DNA of 64,000 bases from Pseudo-nitzschia pungens (lineage: Eukaryota; Bacillariophyta; Bacillariophyceae; Bacillariales; Bacillariaceae), in NCBI GenBank assembly GCA_037355855.1, contig CM074767.1, positions 2,728,001-2,792,000 of the forward strand. Reading direction: 5' to 3'. The translations under genes were made by a program, and so were the position numbers. Shown one piece after another: positions 8,821 through 19,883 of this stretch. Position 1 is the stretch's first letter. Every line of letters begins with the position of its first letter. The notes under the pieces are model-generated. The model was not told the origin of the DNA. It saw nothing but the letters and a program-made list of their open reading frames with translations, and made no database searches.

Positions 8821-9577
8821 GAGTGAGGTTATTCACTAGTTGCTAGGGATTCATCCTCACATCACTTTCCTTGAGTAATTTGGTGGGACCTTTTTGCTTT
8901 TGAAACCAGCGTCAGGTCCAAGATAGAGCGAATTTTCCGATCAACTCATACCCATGACAATTGCTGGGGTGTGGCAACTAGAATAGGCACACGAAGTGCG
9001 ACTGTCGAATATATTTTGAAAAAAAGAGATAGAAGTATTCAACTAAACTTATGGTTTGTTGCTCAGGGTTCGCTGTTGTTCCAGAGTACTTCGTATTATG
9101 TTTTGTTGGGTAATCATCCTTGTGTGTGAAGGAGTATTGAGATCAGAGTTATCCGAAATTGCTATCCATATTTTTGAAAAGATCATCAGTAGACCATTCT
9201 TTAATATGTCGAAATAATAGATTAGAAACAAAAGTGAGTGTTTCCTGTAATTGACCGTAACGACCGGTGAATCGTTCATCCATCACTAATCGTTTGACTT
9301 GATTATCTCTCTCAGATATGGGTTGGTGATACGGTTCGTTACGACCATGGTCCTCAACGCGTGTAGTTACTTGCAGGAGCCAAAATCCACCTTGCAATTC
9401 TTTTCAGAACCACAAGACCACATTTCGCAACATGGGGACTTGACTATTCGGGAACTCTTTCAATCATCACAGAAACGCATGGCAAAAACATACTAAAAAA
9501 TTAACGGGAAACTTACCCGCTGTTTACACGGATTTGCCCTAAGCTCCTTTTGACACTCGGCCCCAGTGTTCCCACCA
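8821..9577. other. no confident gene; one plausible minus-strand frame
   Basis: On the minus strand the frame 9406-9149 encodes about 85 mostly polar residues with natural-looking composition, preceded by possible splice signals (GTAAGT near 9512 and a TTTTTTAG acceptor near 9495). No family is recognised and the frame has no clear ATG, so it is recorded as a possible exon only. The rest is AT-rich intergenic DNA. Confidence 0.2.
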
Positions 9578-9868
9578 TTAATCACGCATCACATCGTCCC
9601 GAGGCACTGATTCGCCAGTATCGTCATCACCGTCTTGGTTTTCCGAAGCTTTAATATACAAGACGTTGTTACAACGGACCAAAACTTCCCCGAGAGAACC
9701 TGCCAATTCACCGTCGATGTATTCTTCGGTGTTGATTAGTTGCAAATTCATATAGGCGTCGCTACTGGCGAGTTTCCCTTGGTATTCCATTCCCCATTTC
9801 AGTCGGACCCTGACTTTTTTCCCGACCAAGTCCGCCAAAAACGGCTTCGGATTGACGATGAATTGCGC
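9578..9868 (-). CDS. small nuclear ribonucleoprotein F (SmF), last exon
   Basis: SmF is one of the seven Sm proteins that form the ring around U1, U2, U4 and U5 snRNA in the spliceosome. The frame reads [20 protein letters not shown], then GMEYQG (Sm1), and NTEEYIDG... [14 protein letters not shown] (Sm2), an almost full match to the SmF signature. The acidic C-tail is also typical. No ATG precedes the conserved NPKPFL; instead an AG acceptor at 9869-9870 directly precedes the frame, so a short first exon lies upstream (9870-10090) and I could not fix its end. The stop is TAA at 9578-9580. The gene is short, about 97 residues without exon 1, as is normal for SmF (about 86 in animals). Confidence 0.92.
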   Translation of the reverse strand, partial: AQFIVNPKPFLADLVGKKVRVRLKWGMEYQGKLASSDAYMNLQLINTEEYIDGELAGSLGEVLVRCNNVLYIKASENQDGDDDTGESVPRDDVMRD

Positions 9869-10654
9869 CTATCGAACCAATCAGTTCGTATGAGAAATTA
9901 CGAAAAAGGCAGACGGCAAATAGTGTTCAAGGAATACAATAAGGTAAGATATGAGCAAAACGGGGAATGGAGAGAAAAGCCGGTTTGCGCACACTCCGTC
10001 CATCAAAGACTATTAAACGTCTTCTCTTGCATCAGACCTTCACTCCAATTCTATCCCACGCGTTGCAGGCAATGGAAAATTTCCTGCGGTGTCTTCCAGT
10101 GACAGTATTTGCCGACAACCTACCATTCTACTTTATGACAACGCTGGTAACTACCAGAAGCAGTACAAGATGCCTTCTATCTACTTCCAGCGTTCGTTCT
10201 CGGCGGATGCAACTAATATTGAGACAATAAATTACTACGTAAGGTTAATTTACAGAAATCAAAAACGGATGTACGAGAAACCTTGGCGGTACCCGGGTAC
10301 CTGCGTTACCTGTATGAGTACGAGTTGCGTACCGTACAAAATGAATCGAGTTTTGCCTTTTGATCATCTGGGGCACGGCTGTTCGTGAGCCGATTTAAGA
10401 CTCCTTAATCACGAATTGAGAATTTCCCAATAGACGACTAGCTCGAGTACAATTCAAACACCACAGCTTGAAGGAAATTAGAAATTACCTCGCATATTTT
10501 GTGCACCTCTTCTTTGCTCAGAGGGTGCACAATAACCTTATGAGTTACTACGCATCGCCTAACAATTCAAAAAAAAAAATTTCAGAGCAAATGAACAGGA
10601 ACATGGTTGATTTTTAATTTTTTTTCTAATAATTTAAATTTTTTCAGTCCCCTG
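9869..10654. other. SmF upstream region; no further gene seen
   Basis: Must contain the missing SmF first exon and promoter on the minus strand. A near-palindromic GGTACCCGGGTACC occurs near 10290. No other gene is supported. Confidence 0.4.
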
Positions 10655-10800
10655 TGCACAACGTGCCAAACGGAATGTAATAGGATTGTGAGCATTTCCA
10701 CTTTAGAGAGAGGTGCGCTGCTCCCATCAAGTTTTGTGGTGTATTTCATAAGAATAAGGATCCAGTTGGCGTGTTCTTTGCAGGTGACTGAGGATATCTC
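10655..10800 (-). pseudogene. fragment of gypsy D/E-type Gag
   Basis: About 45 minus-strand residues (SSVTCKEHANWILILMKY, then TTKLDGSSAPLS and LTILLHS) match the middle of the Gag at 33420-33560 almost residue by residue, then the match ends abruptly. It is an isolated relic without LTR or pol nearby. Confidence 0.8.
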
Positions 10801-11070
10801 TTTGTTTGTCTTTGTTCCTTGAACCGTTGCAGCAGATGCAGGGGCAACCCGTAATTCCAAAAAACAGTGCGGGTTGCTGTTTGCAGACAGACCATGGGAG
10901 CAACGGCAATGGTGAAATGGGAATGGAAGTCACAATGCATGGGAGCGGGAATGGAAGTTGTAACACAGAGAACGTTGATTTCTGTTCCATGGTGTGGTTC
11001 TTTTCAACTGCTTTTTTGTTCTTCTGTGTTTGTCTTTGTTTGTCTTACTTTTTTTGTTCATCAATTGCAA

Positions 11071-11187
11071 CAAGTGTCAAAGTGACACTGGGTGTCACTT
11101 TGACTCCCAAAAGTATCAGCGAGTGTCAAGTGTCAAAGTGACACCGGGTTTCACTTTTACCCCAGTTGTCACTTTGACACTTGCAAG
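11071..11187. repeat. nested inverted repeats of AAGTGTCAAAGTGACA
   Basis: CAAGTGTCAAAGTGACAC occurs at 11071 and again, with slight change, at 11128. Its reverse complement TGTCACTTTGACACTTG lies at 11167-11183, and a shorter inverted copy at 11093-11104. The stretch can fold into several alternative hairpins. No coding role is seen; it may be a tiny fold-back or MITE relic. It lies upstream of the Tc1-type transposase relic. Confidence 0.7.
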
Positions 11188-11564
11188 AGAAATTGGCAGT
11201 GGGTTGGCTTGTTCGTACAGGGAGTCAGTCAGTAAAATTCAAATTTTGAACAGAAAAAAATTAGATCAACTATATGAGGAACAGGTGGGGGGAGGGGGAC
11301 CAGGAATTTTTTCAAATTCCTCAAAAAACAAAAAACAACCATGTTCCAGACGTGAATTGAAAAAAAAACCACAATCACCACTATTAGTAAAAATTGACTC
11401 ACAGTGCAAAGATCACTGAAACCGCTACAACTGTCATCATTTGGTGCTATTGACTCACTCATAGGGAGATTGAAAAAACTAGTTGATTAGATCTGTTTTG
11501 TGGGAACATCATTGTTCTTTGGTTCTTTGCTTCTTTTCCAACAACAACAGGTGACACTTCTTAC

Positions 11565-12210
11565 TTGACAACTCCTTCTTCTTCATCAAAACCACTTTCA
11601 ACTATGAACAATGACCCAGCTGATGAGAGAGCCAAAGCTCGCAGAGAGCTCCAGCTTACCAGAGAGCTTGGGCAGAAGAGGAAGTCACTCCCACACCCAA
11701 GAGGTGATGGAACTACCATAGAGGATGTGCAGTTAGGTTCCGCAAAGCTGAACTTACAAAGAAATTAGCAGGAGAGCTAACCATTGCTTCCAATGCAAGC
11801 CTCAGGAGATGGGAGAAGAGGCTCCATCCATACCAGATGACAGGTAGTAATAAGGCACAAGATATGCTTGTTGGAGCTCCATTGATTAGTCTTGCTGTGT
11901 GCCTTGTTGTCGATCCACAAGCCACTCTTGATGAGATAGCAATGTACCTCTACAATGACAGATTTCTGGTGTATTCCAATCAGCTGATCTCCCGGCATTT
12001 GAAGGAACTGGAAATTACCACAAAAAAGGCCAGTATAGAGGCTTACAAGGCCTACTTGGAAGAGAACATGAGGAGAGAGTTCTTGTTCTGGAATAGACCA
12101 TTGCCTCTTGGTGTGGTTGGCATCCCCTGGAAGCGCTATATTGATGTTGACAAATTTGCCATGGAAGCAAAGAGATTGAATAGATCTGGGGGATACAATT
12201 TTGCGAGGAG
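11565..12210 (+). pseudogene. Tc1/mariner-type (IS630-like) transposase, N-terminal half, broken
   Basis: The frame starting 11565 (or ATG 11604) is shifted near 11745 and continues as a helix-turn-helix region with LISLAVCLVVDPQATLDEIA and SNQLISRHLKELEITTKKAS, then WNRPLPLGVVGIP and YIDVDKFAMEAKRLNRS. That is the N-terminal half of IS630/Tc1-type transposases up to the first catalytic Asp region (IDVDKF). The frame is cut at about 12210 by the 5' end of a LINE. No terminal inverted repeats were found, so element borders are unknown. It is non-functional. Confidence 0.75.
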
Positions 12211-14475
12211 CAAATTTTGTCCGACGTTCAGATGTTCCAGTACATAAAACATGTAGCATTCTACACAAACTTCCCCTTTGATATCTCCCTCACTTCTAAA
12301 GCTCCAATAACAACACCAAGACCTACACCTACTAACAGAGACCTGCGCTACTCAATTTCTGCCATTAGTTCAGCTGCTTGTTGCTCTCTTTGCTTGCTTT
12401 GGTGCCCTAACCATTGTCGGTCTGTCGGTCGATTTCGGCAGCAACACCAACACCAACACCAACACCAAACCGACGCATAATTCTACAGCAAACCCAGTAC
12501 TAATTTTACAGCTGCTTCTGTTTTGCTTTGTCTCCAACCTTGGTTTTCTATCTGGTTTCAAGCTCTTTTCAAGATCTCCCCTCTAAGTTGCTTAAGTACA
12601 CTATTACTTAACGCTCTATAATGTTTCCAAGCCCCGTAAGTGATACCCACTTAATGTTCTACATTCTTCAACGTTCCTTGCTGAGTTCTATAAGTCTTTT
12701 CAAGTTGAAGCTGTCAAACACATACATACCCCCCCTTCTAGAAGGTTCCTACTTGCTGATCCCTAAGTCTTTGCGAGTTGAAGTTTCAGTACTCTCAAGC
12801 TCGTGCAAGCAGGTCTTCCAGTTCCTCCCTGTTTTCAAGCCAATAGCCCCCCTGCTTGTTAACTGTTAATCACTTAAGAGCTCCACTGTTTCCTAGCTTA
12901 GCCCCTTAGTCCTTAAGTGTTTCCGCTTAAGGCTCTCCCTTCAACATAGATGTACAGTACAGCTGTCGTCTGTTTTCAAGCCAAGACCAACTGATCCCTA
13001 AAAGCCTTCTACTTAGCGCACTCTTGTTTCCAAGACTACAGCTACTATCGCCCCTTGTTTTCAAGACTACACTTTCCCTGGTCCCTAAGTGTCCGCGAGT
13101 TCCCTGATCCCTAGGTGTCTTTGCTATTTACTACCCCTGAGTTGAACTTCAAGTTTGAAACTGTTTTCAAGACCAATGTTTTCAAGACACAAGTTCCCCC
13201 TGGTCCCTAGGTGCTTCTACTAAAGCCCCTGTTTTCAAGCAAATGGCTTCCCTGGTCCCTAAGTGTTCACGAGTCTCCTGATCCCTAAGTGTTTTCGCTA
13301 TTAAGCAACCCTTAGTTGAACTTCAAGTTCAACACTGTTTTCAAGACACAAGTTCCCCCTGGTCCCTAGGTGCTTCTACTAAAGCCCCTGTTTTCAAGCA
13401 AGCAGCTTCCCTGGTCCCTAAGTGTCTTGCTCAAGGTCCCTGTTTTCAAGCCAATTGCCCCTGGATACTGTTTCCACTTATAAGTACTGGCGAGTTGGAT
13501 CTTCAAGTTCCCTTCTGAGCCTTTTAAGTGTGCCCTGATATTGATATCCCCCAGTCCCTGCCCGCTCCACTTATACCATACATTGATGTGGCGCCAGCGC
13601 TCTGTGAGCTTATGCAAGCAAGTGCATTCAGTGCATTGTTGCTAGCTGAGTCGAGAGTTTAAATTAGATATTTCAATTATGATATCCCCCAGTCCCTAAG
13701 TGCTTCTATTCAAGCCCTTCTTTTTCAAGGCTTCAGCTCCCTGGTCCCTAAGTGTTATCACTTAAGTCCTACTCTTTCCAGTTCACAGTAAAGCTGTTAT
13801 CTTCTTCCGAGCCTACAAGCCTACAAGCCTACAAGCCTACACACCTACAGTTCCATCCTACAGCTCTCAGCTCCCAGCTCTCGCACTTTGCAGCAGTCCC
13901 TGGTTTTGGAATTTTCTAACTTCAGAGTACCTCTGTGGGTTTCCAACACAACTTTTCTGGGAGTGCTCCATTATCTTTTTGGTTCCCCAGGAGTTTTTCT
14001 TTGCCCAGACCAAGGTTGGCCTTGTTGTAGCTGCTGTACCCTGTTTCCCAGCCTACAGCTCCCCTGTTCCCTTGCTCTTTTCAGCAGCCTTTGGTACCAA
14101 GCCCCACTGTCCCCTTCCAGTACAATGCCCTCTCCCCCTTCTACTAAGGGGTGGCCCACCCCTGCTGCTTCCTGGAAGAAAAGGCCCCCCCTGCCTTCAA
14201 TGCCCTCATCCTCTGCTCATTCTGCCTCTGGGTATCGGTCTACAAAGCGTCCTTTTGTGCAAAGGACTCCTCCAAGACATGCTCTTGCCTCAACTGCCTG
14301 TGCCACTCCTTCCCCTGCTCAAGCTCCTGGCTTGTCACTGTCCTCCTCCTCCTCCTCATCCTCATCCTCATCCCCATCTGCCTCTTCTCTGAATGAGCCT
14401 TCTGATGATGATATGTCTTCCTCTTCTTCTGTGTCTTCCTCTGCCAGTGTGCTTTCCGATGTTGTCATGCTGGGC
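12205..14475 (+). mobile_element. LINE 5' region (copy K): long repetitive 5' UTR and start of ORF1
   Basis: The first 200 bp, from about the word TTTTGTCCGACGTTC, are shared with 17946-18150 and 58535-58755, which marks them as the 5' end of one LINE family. The following 1.7 kb is non-coding and full of near-repeated words (GTTTTCAAG, CTGGTCCCTAAGTG) also found in the copy at 17946-19920. ORF1 begins at 14125. The copy is truncated on its 3' side near 14475, where a decayed copia element in the opposite strand begins. It cuts a Tc1-type transposase at its 5' end. Confidence 0.7.
14125..14475 (+). CDS. LINE ORF1, N-terminal part (truncated)
   Basis: The ATG at 14125 opens a Pro/Ser-rich, basic sequence (TKGWPTPAASWKKRPP, RSTKRPF) followed by a long Ser run and an acidic SDDD-type patch. 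It follows the LINE 5' UTR directly, the place of ORF1, whose product in LINEs binds element RNA. The match with the copia strand starts near 14475, so later residues in this frame are not part of it. Function is inferred from position only. Confidence 0.4.
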
Positions 14476-16090
14476 ACTGAGTCTTTTCCAGAGGATTACA
14501 TGCAGTCTGATTCCAAGCCAGCAGCCTGCTCTTGGCGGCTTGCATCCCAGCAGTCACACCTTTTGGCTTGGTGGCCTTGAGGATTTGATTCTTTCTTTGT
14601 AGGACATGGTGGACCAACCAATGGAATGTTGGTTGGTCCAAAATCTTGGGAGGATACTGCATACTGTGCAGTTGCTACAGGGAAAGACTCCTTGAGATTG
14701 CTCAGCTTGCACCAAGATTGAGTACCGTCTTCCAACTAACTAGCAGGCACCATCCCCTTATAGTAGGCTTGGGAACTTTACGACCATATTTGTTTGTGAT
14801 TGTGGCATCTTGCTTCCTGACAGCGGATCCATCCCTGTCGTGGTCAATGATCTCATCCAGTAGAGAGAACATGTGTCCATCATTGTTGATTGAGCCGTAC
14901 ATGCTTTCTGCAATAATATTGGTGGTATACTGTTCAACAGAACCATCTGGGAACTGCAAATCATACATCCTCATCTCAAGGATAGGATTGTCATTCCTCT
15001 TGCTCATCGGATTGCTGTTGAGGTCAGTGGACTGGTTCTTGACAACACATCTCAATCTTTTTGTCACCCCTCTGGATCATGACATTGCTATCAATATACT
15101 CATCATAGTCATCACCATCAGGTATGAGAGGCTTCAGGCAAGTTCCCATCATTCTTGGTGCCCTTTGAACAGCTCCTCTGGCAGATCAGGATAAGTTACT
15201 TGGAATTTTGCCTCAGCATCTTCAACGTTCAGCGTTGTCCACAATCTTGGATTTTCAACTGCTTAGTCAAATGATTCCATGTATCACTTGACGTTGAGAG
15301 CTCTCCACTTGTCTTCAGTGAGAGCTCTTAACAGTGCTAGTGCTAGTAACAGGTATTGCCGCCTCAGTGAGGATCCAGTAGCAGTCTCCTCCTCTGAAAC
15401 AGTTGCCGCACAGGCCAAGCCATCATCCCAATTTCTTGGTTCCACCAGATAGGGTAATACAATAGATAAAATCATACCATTTGCTTGTGGGCTTGGAAGA
15501 GGGAGATATCCAGCATGTACCCATGTACAAACTCAAACAGAGTCCTTCCCATTGTGATGAGATCACTGGATGCGGTCCTTTGGCAGATAGCAGCAATGAG
15601 CTCTCCACAGAAAGCCCACAATTGCTTGGGGGATCGCTTGGGGGCTATCTTCTTGTGTATAGTACTCCTGCTGATGTGGCCAATACTGAGCTCTGCACGG
15701 TTCTGGAACAGGCATCATGGTTGTATGAAGGTCTGGTGGATATGATGCTTGCTCATGACCTTTTGTTCCATGGCATCTTGTAAGTTTCCAGGGCACCCTG
15801 CTCTCAGGCACTGTCCAATATCAGATGCTTAGGGATCCCAATATTGTGGATGAAAGTCTTCAGGCCCTCATACGCTTGCTTCTTTCCTTGGATAGGTATG
15901 AATTTGTCATAGCCCTTACTAATAGTACTGAAAACTTGGGCATGCGAGTCTTGTCTAATGATGCTTGGGACCTTTGCTAACCAGTTGTTGCTAAACCATT
16001 TTCCAGCAGCAAAATGCTTGTTTCATAAGCTCTGAGTTGGTAGTTGTCCAACACGTGGATGTAGGTGCACTTTCCCAAAGTGCAAAAACT
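14460..16090 (-). pseudogene. decayed copia Pol: integrase core and chromodomain-like tail
   Basis: Reading the minus strand across several frameshifts gives, in order, an LDNYQLRAYE segment, an integrase-core-like segment (FSTISKGYDKFIPIQGKKQ, then IHNIGIPKHLILDS), an ISSDLITMGR/HGYMLDIS segment, a WYDFIYYLTLSGGTKKLGRW-like stretch, and MRMYDLQFPDGS.. YTTNIIAESMYGSIND.. GWCLLVSWKDGTQSW, the chromodomain-like end of diatom-type copia integrases. Stops and shifts make it dead. A 11-bp inverted repeat (14611-14621 with 14629-14639) falls inside it. No LTR was found. Confidence 0.75.
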
Positions 16091-16139
16091 GTGCTGTCCC
16101 AAAATGTAAAAAAAATGCACTAGGGTCCATTAAGCCTAG

Positions 16140-16515
16140 CACGCGTCAGGGCAGCCTCCTGTTGGCATGGCTGCACTGGTTGGACAGGTGCTGCAAAGTG
16201 TTTCCTGGCAAGATGGACGGTTGAAAGCCATGGCCTTTTTGCAGCAAGGGTATGACCTTGAACAACTTGGAGGGGAGTTTGAACAAGGGAGTGAGATTGG
16301 GAAGAGCACTAGCTACACCAATGGCCAATTCAGATTGTGAAGCATCAAGCATTCCCCTGGGACCATGGAGACCTTCATTATGATATGTCCAGACATCCCA
16401 ACAAGTGAGGAAGAACTGATGGATGATAGCAGTCGCCCAATGGTTGCTGCCAATCAGGGAGTAGTAATCAGCTTGGATGCGATGCCAGAGAGGAGACCAT
16501 CAACCAAGAAGCCAA
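16140..16515 (-). pseudogene. LINE RNase H ORF, C-terminal fragment
   Basis: About 375 bp align closely with 55561-55985, the end of the LINE RNase H/zinc-knuckle ORF, in the same strand. Both contain the segments AAATxRWLATIHLARK-like and SELAIGxAxALP. It begins right at the stop-side end (GGCTTAATGGACCCTAG region) and stops at the minisatellite. It is a separate, broken LINE copy. Confidence 0.8.
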
Positions 16516-16516
16516 T

Positions 16517-16705
16517 GTTGCATTATATGTTGCATTATATGTTGCATTATATGTTGCATTTTATGGTGCATTTTATGGTGCATTTTATGGTGCATTTTAT
16601 GGTGCATTTTTTGGTGCATTTTATGGTGCATTTTATGGTGCATTTTTTGGTGCATTTTTTGGTGCATTTTTTGGTGCATTTTTTGGTGCATTTTATGGCG
16701 CATAA
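16517..16705. repeat. 12-bp minisatellite, about 15 copies
   Basis: Units alternate between GTTGCATTATAT and GGTGCATTTTAT/GGTGCATTTTTT, always 12 bp. Because 12 is a multiple of three, all frames stay open; the frames are artefacts. Three more units of the same family occur at 22162-22197, on the other side of element A, so A inserted into one repeat locus. The same 12-bp family recurs at 47226-47556 and 48247-48405. Confidence 0.9.
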
Positions 16706-16754
16706 GAATAATAATAATATGGTGCATCATACCATGCATCATACTACCTTGATT

Positions 16755-17113
16755 TGTAACATGCTGGCGTAGCCTTACTACGAAAGGCTCTAAATGATTA
16801 TTGAATCCCGCATGTACTCCAATATATATGATATTCATGTATGTATGTTCGGTATATACATACATACAACGGAAACAGATTGGATACTCAAATATCAAGA
16901 TAAACATGACTCGCCGATTATTGATATTATGCCCGATGAACATTATCAATGTTCGATCGTTCATTCATCCCATACTCAAGAAATCATTCCCATCTCGTAA
17001 AGTATTCAACCATTCTCTTGTAACACAATTTATTAATCATCCATCATTAAAAAAATACCAACTTATTAACCTATCGCGTACCACTCCATCTAATTCTACC
17101 CTAGAGTGTTACA
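16755..17113 (+). repeat. 5' LTR of element A
   Basis: 359 bp, same as 21595-21953 as far as can be read; preceded by TGATT and followed at once by the palindrome CAGTAATTACTG. Confidence 0.95.
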
Positions 17114-17125
17114 CAGTAATTACTG
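17114..17125. promoter_or_regulatory. palindrome CAGTAATTACTG at PBS position of element A
   Basis: A perfect 12-nt palindrome touches the inner edge of the 5' LTR. Identical copies touch the 5' LTRs of B (38101-38112) and E (61234-61245); C has one mismatch (32833-32844). It is not complementary to a CCA-ended tRNA tip. Confidence 0.7.
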
Positions 17126-18479
17126 TCCGCTTGAAAGTAGAAGACAAATACAAGAACTCAGTACTGAATTCAGAACATCCTTTATCCCAAACAACAGGGA
17201 TACATCGATACCCTGACAAGCAAAATCCTACAATTGAAACAAGATAGAAGCAATCAAACGCTCCGAAAAGAAACAACATCAATCGAAATCTACAAACGAT
17301 CGAAAGGACCGATCGAATGAAACAATCGAAACGAAAACATCGAAACAACCGATACGATCGATCGAACACCGAATCGATCGAACGCTCCACAAGGCAGTTC
17401 AAATCCCCGATCGTATCATATGATCGAATGCTACAAATCAACATGGCAGGATTATACAGAGATCCTCCAATCCCTTACAAGAGAGCCTTTGACAGCTCTA
17501 ATCCTAAGCTTGTTACACTAACAGTTTACAACGCTGAAGACCAAGAAGACAGCGTCAAAGTCCCTCTATTCACCAACACAGGAGGACTAGAAGAACTCCT
17601 ACACACTGAAGAAGCATTTCTGAACGCAGCAGAAGATCTGGATCTATCAGCAAATAAATACATCAAATACTTGGGCCGATGTCTCTCTGTCGATGCCCAA
17701 ACCAAGTGGAGAGCCTCAACAAGAAGCCAACGTGATTATCCAACTACAAGAAATGGATACAACAGAGCCTTTTCAGCCTTTATCAAGCAATACTGCAACG
17801 CCGAAGATGCAAAAGATATCATGCATACATATCTTCGAATGCTGAAGAAATCCAGTAACGTATCCTGCAAAGACCATGCAAACCGAATGGAACAGCTCCT
17901 CAAATACACTGCAAAACTACAAGGCTTTGCAGCTGATCTGAACCACAATTTGCGCATCGCGCATTTTGTCCGACGTTCCGATGTTCCCGTACTAAAAATA
18001 CGTAGATTTCTACACAACTTTACCATGCGATATCTCGCTCCCTTTTACACCACCAATCACAACCCCAGGACCTACATGTATTAACCAAGACCTGCGCTCT
18101 TTGTTTCTGCTATTGGTTCAGTTGCTGGCTGCTTCTTTTGGTTGATTTGGTTGCCAATTCACCACTCGGCCGATCGAGCAGCAGCAACAACCAAAACAAA
18201 ACCGACACCTAATTTTCTACAGCACCTCCAGTACCGATTCTACAGCGATTCGAAAATACTTCTAATACTGTTGCCGTCTTACGTACTGCTTCGATCTGTT
18301 TCCAAGCTCCACCCTCAAGGCCCTTAAGTATATATTATACTTAATGTTCTACATTGTTTTCAAGCTTCCTAAGTGATTTCCACTTAACGTTCTACATTCT
18401 TCAAGGTTCCTTGATAAGTCCCCTAAGTCTTTTCAAGGTGTAGTTCACAAACAGCCCCTTCCACTGTAGGAATATTTCT

Positions 18480-19330
18480 ACAAGAAATTCCAGCTGTCAT
18501 CTGTTTTCAAGTCCATTGCCCTGCTGGACCATATGTGTTTTCGCTTATGGTCCTACTGTTTTTTGATCCAAGCCCCACAGCCGCTAAGTACAGTTTGCTT
18601 AAGGCTCCACCACCTACATAACCCTCTCAGGTGTACAGTATCAATGTCATCTGTTTTCAAGTCTACTGCCCTGCTGGACCATAAGTTTTTCGCTTATGGT
18701 CCTACTATTTTTTGACCCAAGCCCCAAAGCCGCTAAGTACAGTTTGCTTCAGGCCCCACCACCTACATAACCCTCTCAGGTGTACAGTATAATTGTCATC
18801 TGTTTTCAAGTCTACTGCCCTGCTGGACCATAAGTGTTTTCGCTTAAGGTCCTAATGTTTCCTGACCCAAGCCCCAAAGCCGCTAAGTACAGCTCGCTTA
18901 AGGCTCTCCTACCTACATATACCTCTCAGATGCATTCTTCAACTGTTATCTGTTTTCAAGTCTACTGCCCTGCTGGACTATAAGTGTTTTCGCTTAAGGT
19001 CCTACTGTTTTCCTGACCCAAGCCCCAAAGCCGCTAAGTACAGTTTGCTTAAGGCTCTCCTACCTACATAACCCTCTCAGATGCACACTTCAACTGTCAT
19101 CTGTTTTCAAGTCTACTGCCCTGCTGGACCATAATTGTTTTCGAGTATGGACCTACTGTTTTTCTGACCCAAGCCCCAAAGCTGCTAAGTACATGTTACT
19201 TAACGCTCCACCACCAACATATACCCCTCCAGTTCACAGTACAGCTGAGACCTGTTTTCAAGCCTACAGCCCTGATGGTCCATAAGTGTGATCACTTAGA
19301 GCCCCTGTTTCCAAGCTACTACAGGAGAGC
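18480..19330 (+). repeat. tandem repeat of about 150 bp, six copies
   Basis: The word CTGTTTTCAAGTCTACTGCC recurs about every 150 bp (near 18501, 18652, 18800, 18951, 19100, 19252) together with CTGGACCATAAGTGTTTTCG and AGCCGCTAAGTACAG. The block is the 5' UTR part of LINE derivative J. Tandem promoter-like units are known from 5' ends of some LINEs; that role is inference here. Confidence 0.8.
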
Positions 19331-19870
19331 AAGTTCAAGTTCGAACAGAAGGCCAGCTGTTACGAAGTTGAATTTGGTAGTAGGCTCCACTGCCTCTAAG
19401 TGATGTGCAGTACAGGTAATTACATGAGCAGGAATGTGTTTGAGGATGACTAATTACTCGCATTACTGATGCTGCAATCCAGCATTAAGAGAGGAGTTTT
19501 GCTTTTGTACGCTGACCCCTAGCATTACAGATACTATGTATCTAGTCAAGGGTTTTGCTTGTGTCAGCTGACCACTAGCATTACTGATGCTTTACAGCAG
19601 CATTCAAGGGACAGTTTTGCTTGTGTCTTTCCCGTTCACGTTCTTGTTACCCTGTCTCCTGTACGCTTTGTAACAGCAGTGTCTGTTGTGCTCTGGACTG
19701 GTTTGTTTTTTTCCTGTTTCTTACCAAGGTTCGTTTGCCCAATCGTCGTCTTTACAACCTGGGGCATAATCCCCCATGGTTGAGGCGGCGCGTCGTTCTA
19801 CAACTTGGGGCCTAACCTCTCTTCGATTGAGGCGACGATAAAGTCTGGTTACAGACTGAGTAGCTTTTAA

Positions 19871-19883
19871 CCACCTTCGGTGG
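19871..19883 (+). other. 3' stem-loop of the LINE family
   Basis: CCACC-TTC-GGTGG lies 38 nt before the ATT-repeat tail. The coding LINE has the same hairpin with one changed base pair (U-A for C-G) at the same place (55270-55282, reversed). LINE RTs often recognise a 3' hairpin. Confidence 0.65.

Noticed and set aside
14611..14639. 11-bp hairpin as transcription terminator
   Set aside because: Lies inside a decayed copia integrase frame; no neighbouring gene end.
16365..16964. MVHF/MHQK repeat ORFs
   Set aside because: Same artefact, 12-bp minisatellite joined to LTR sequence.
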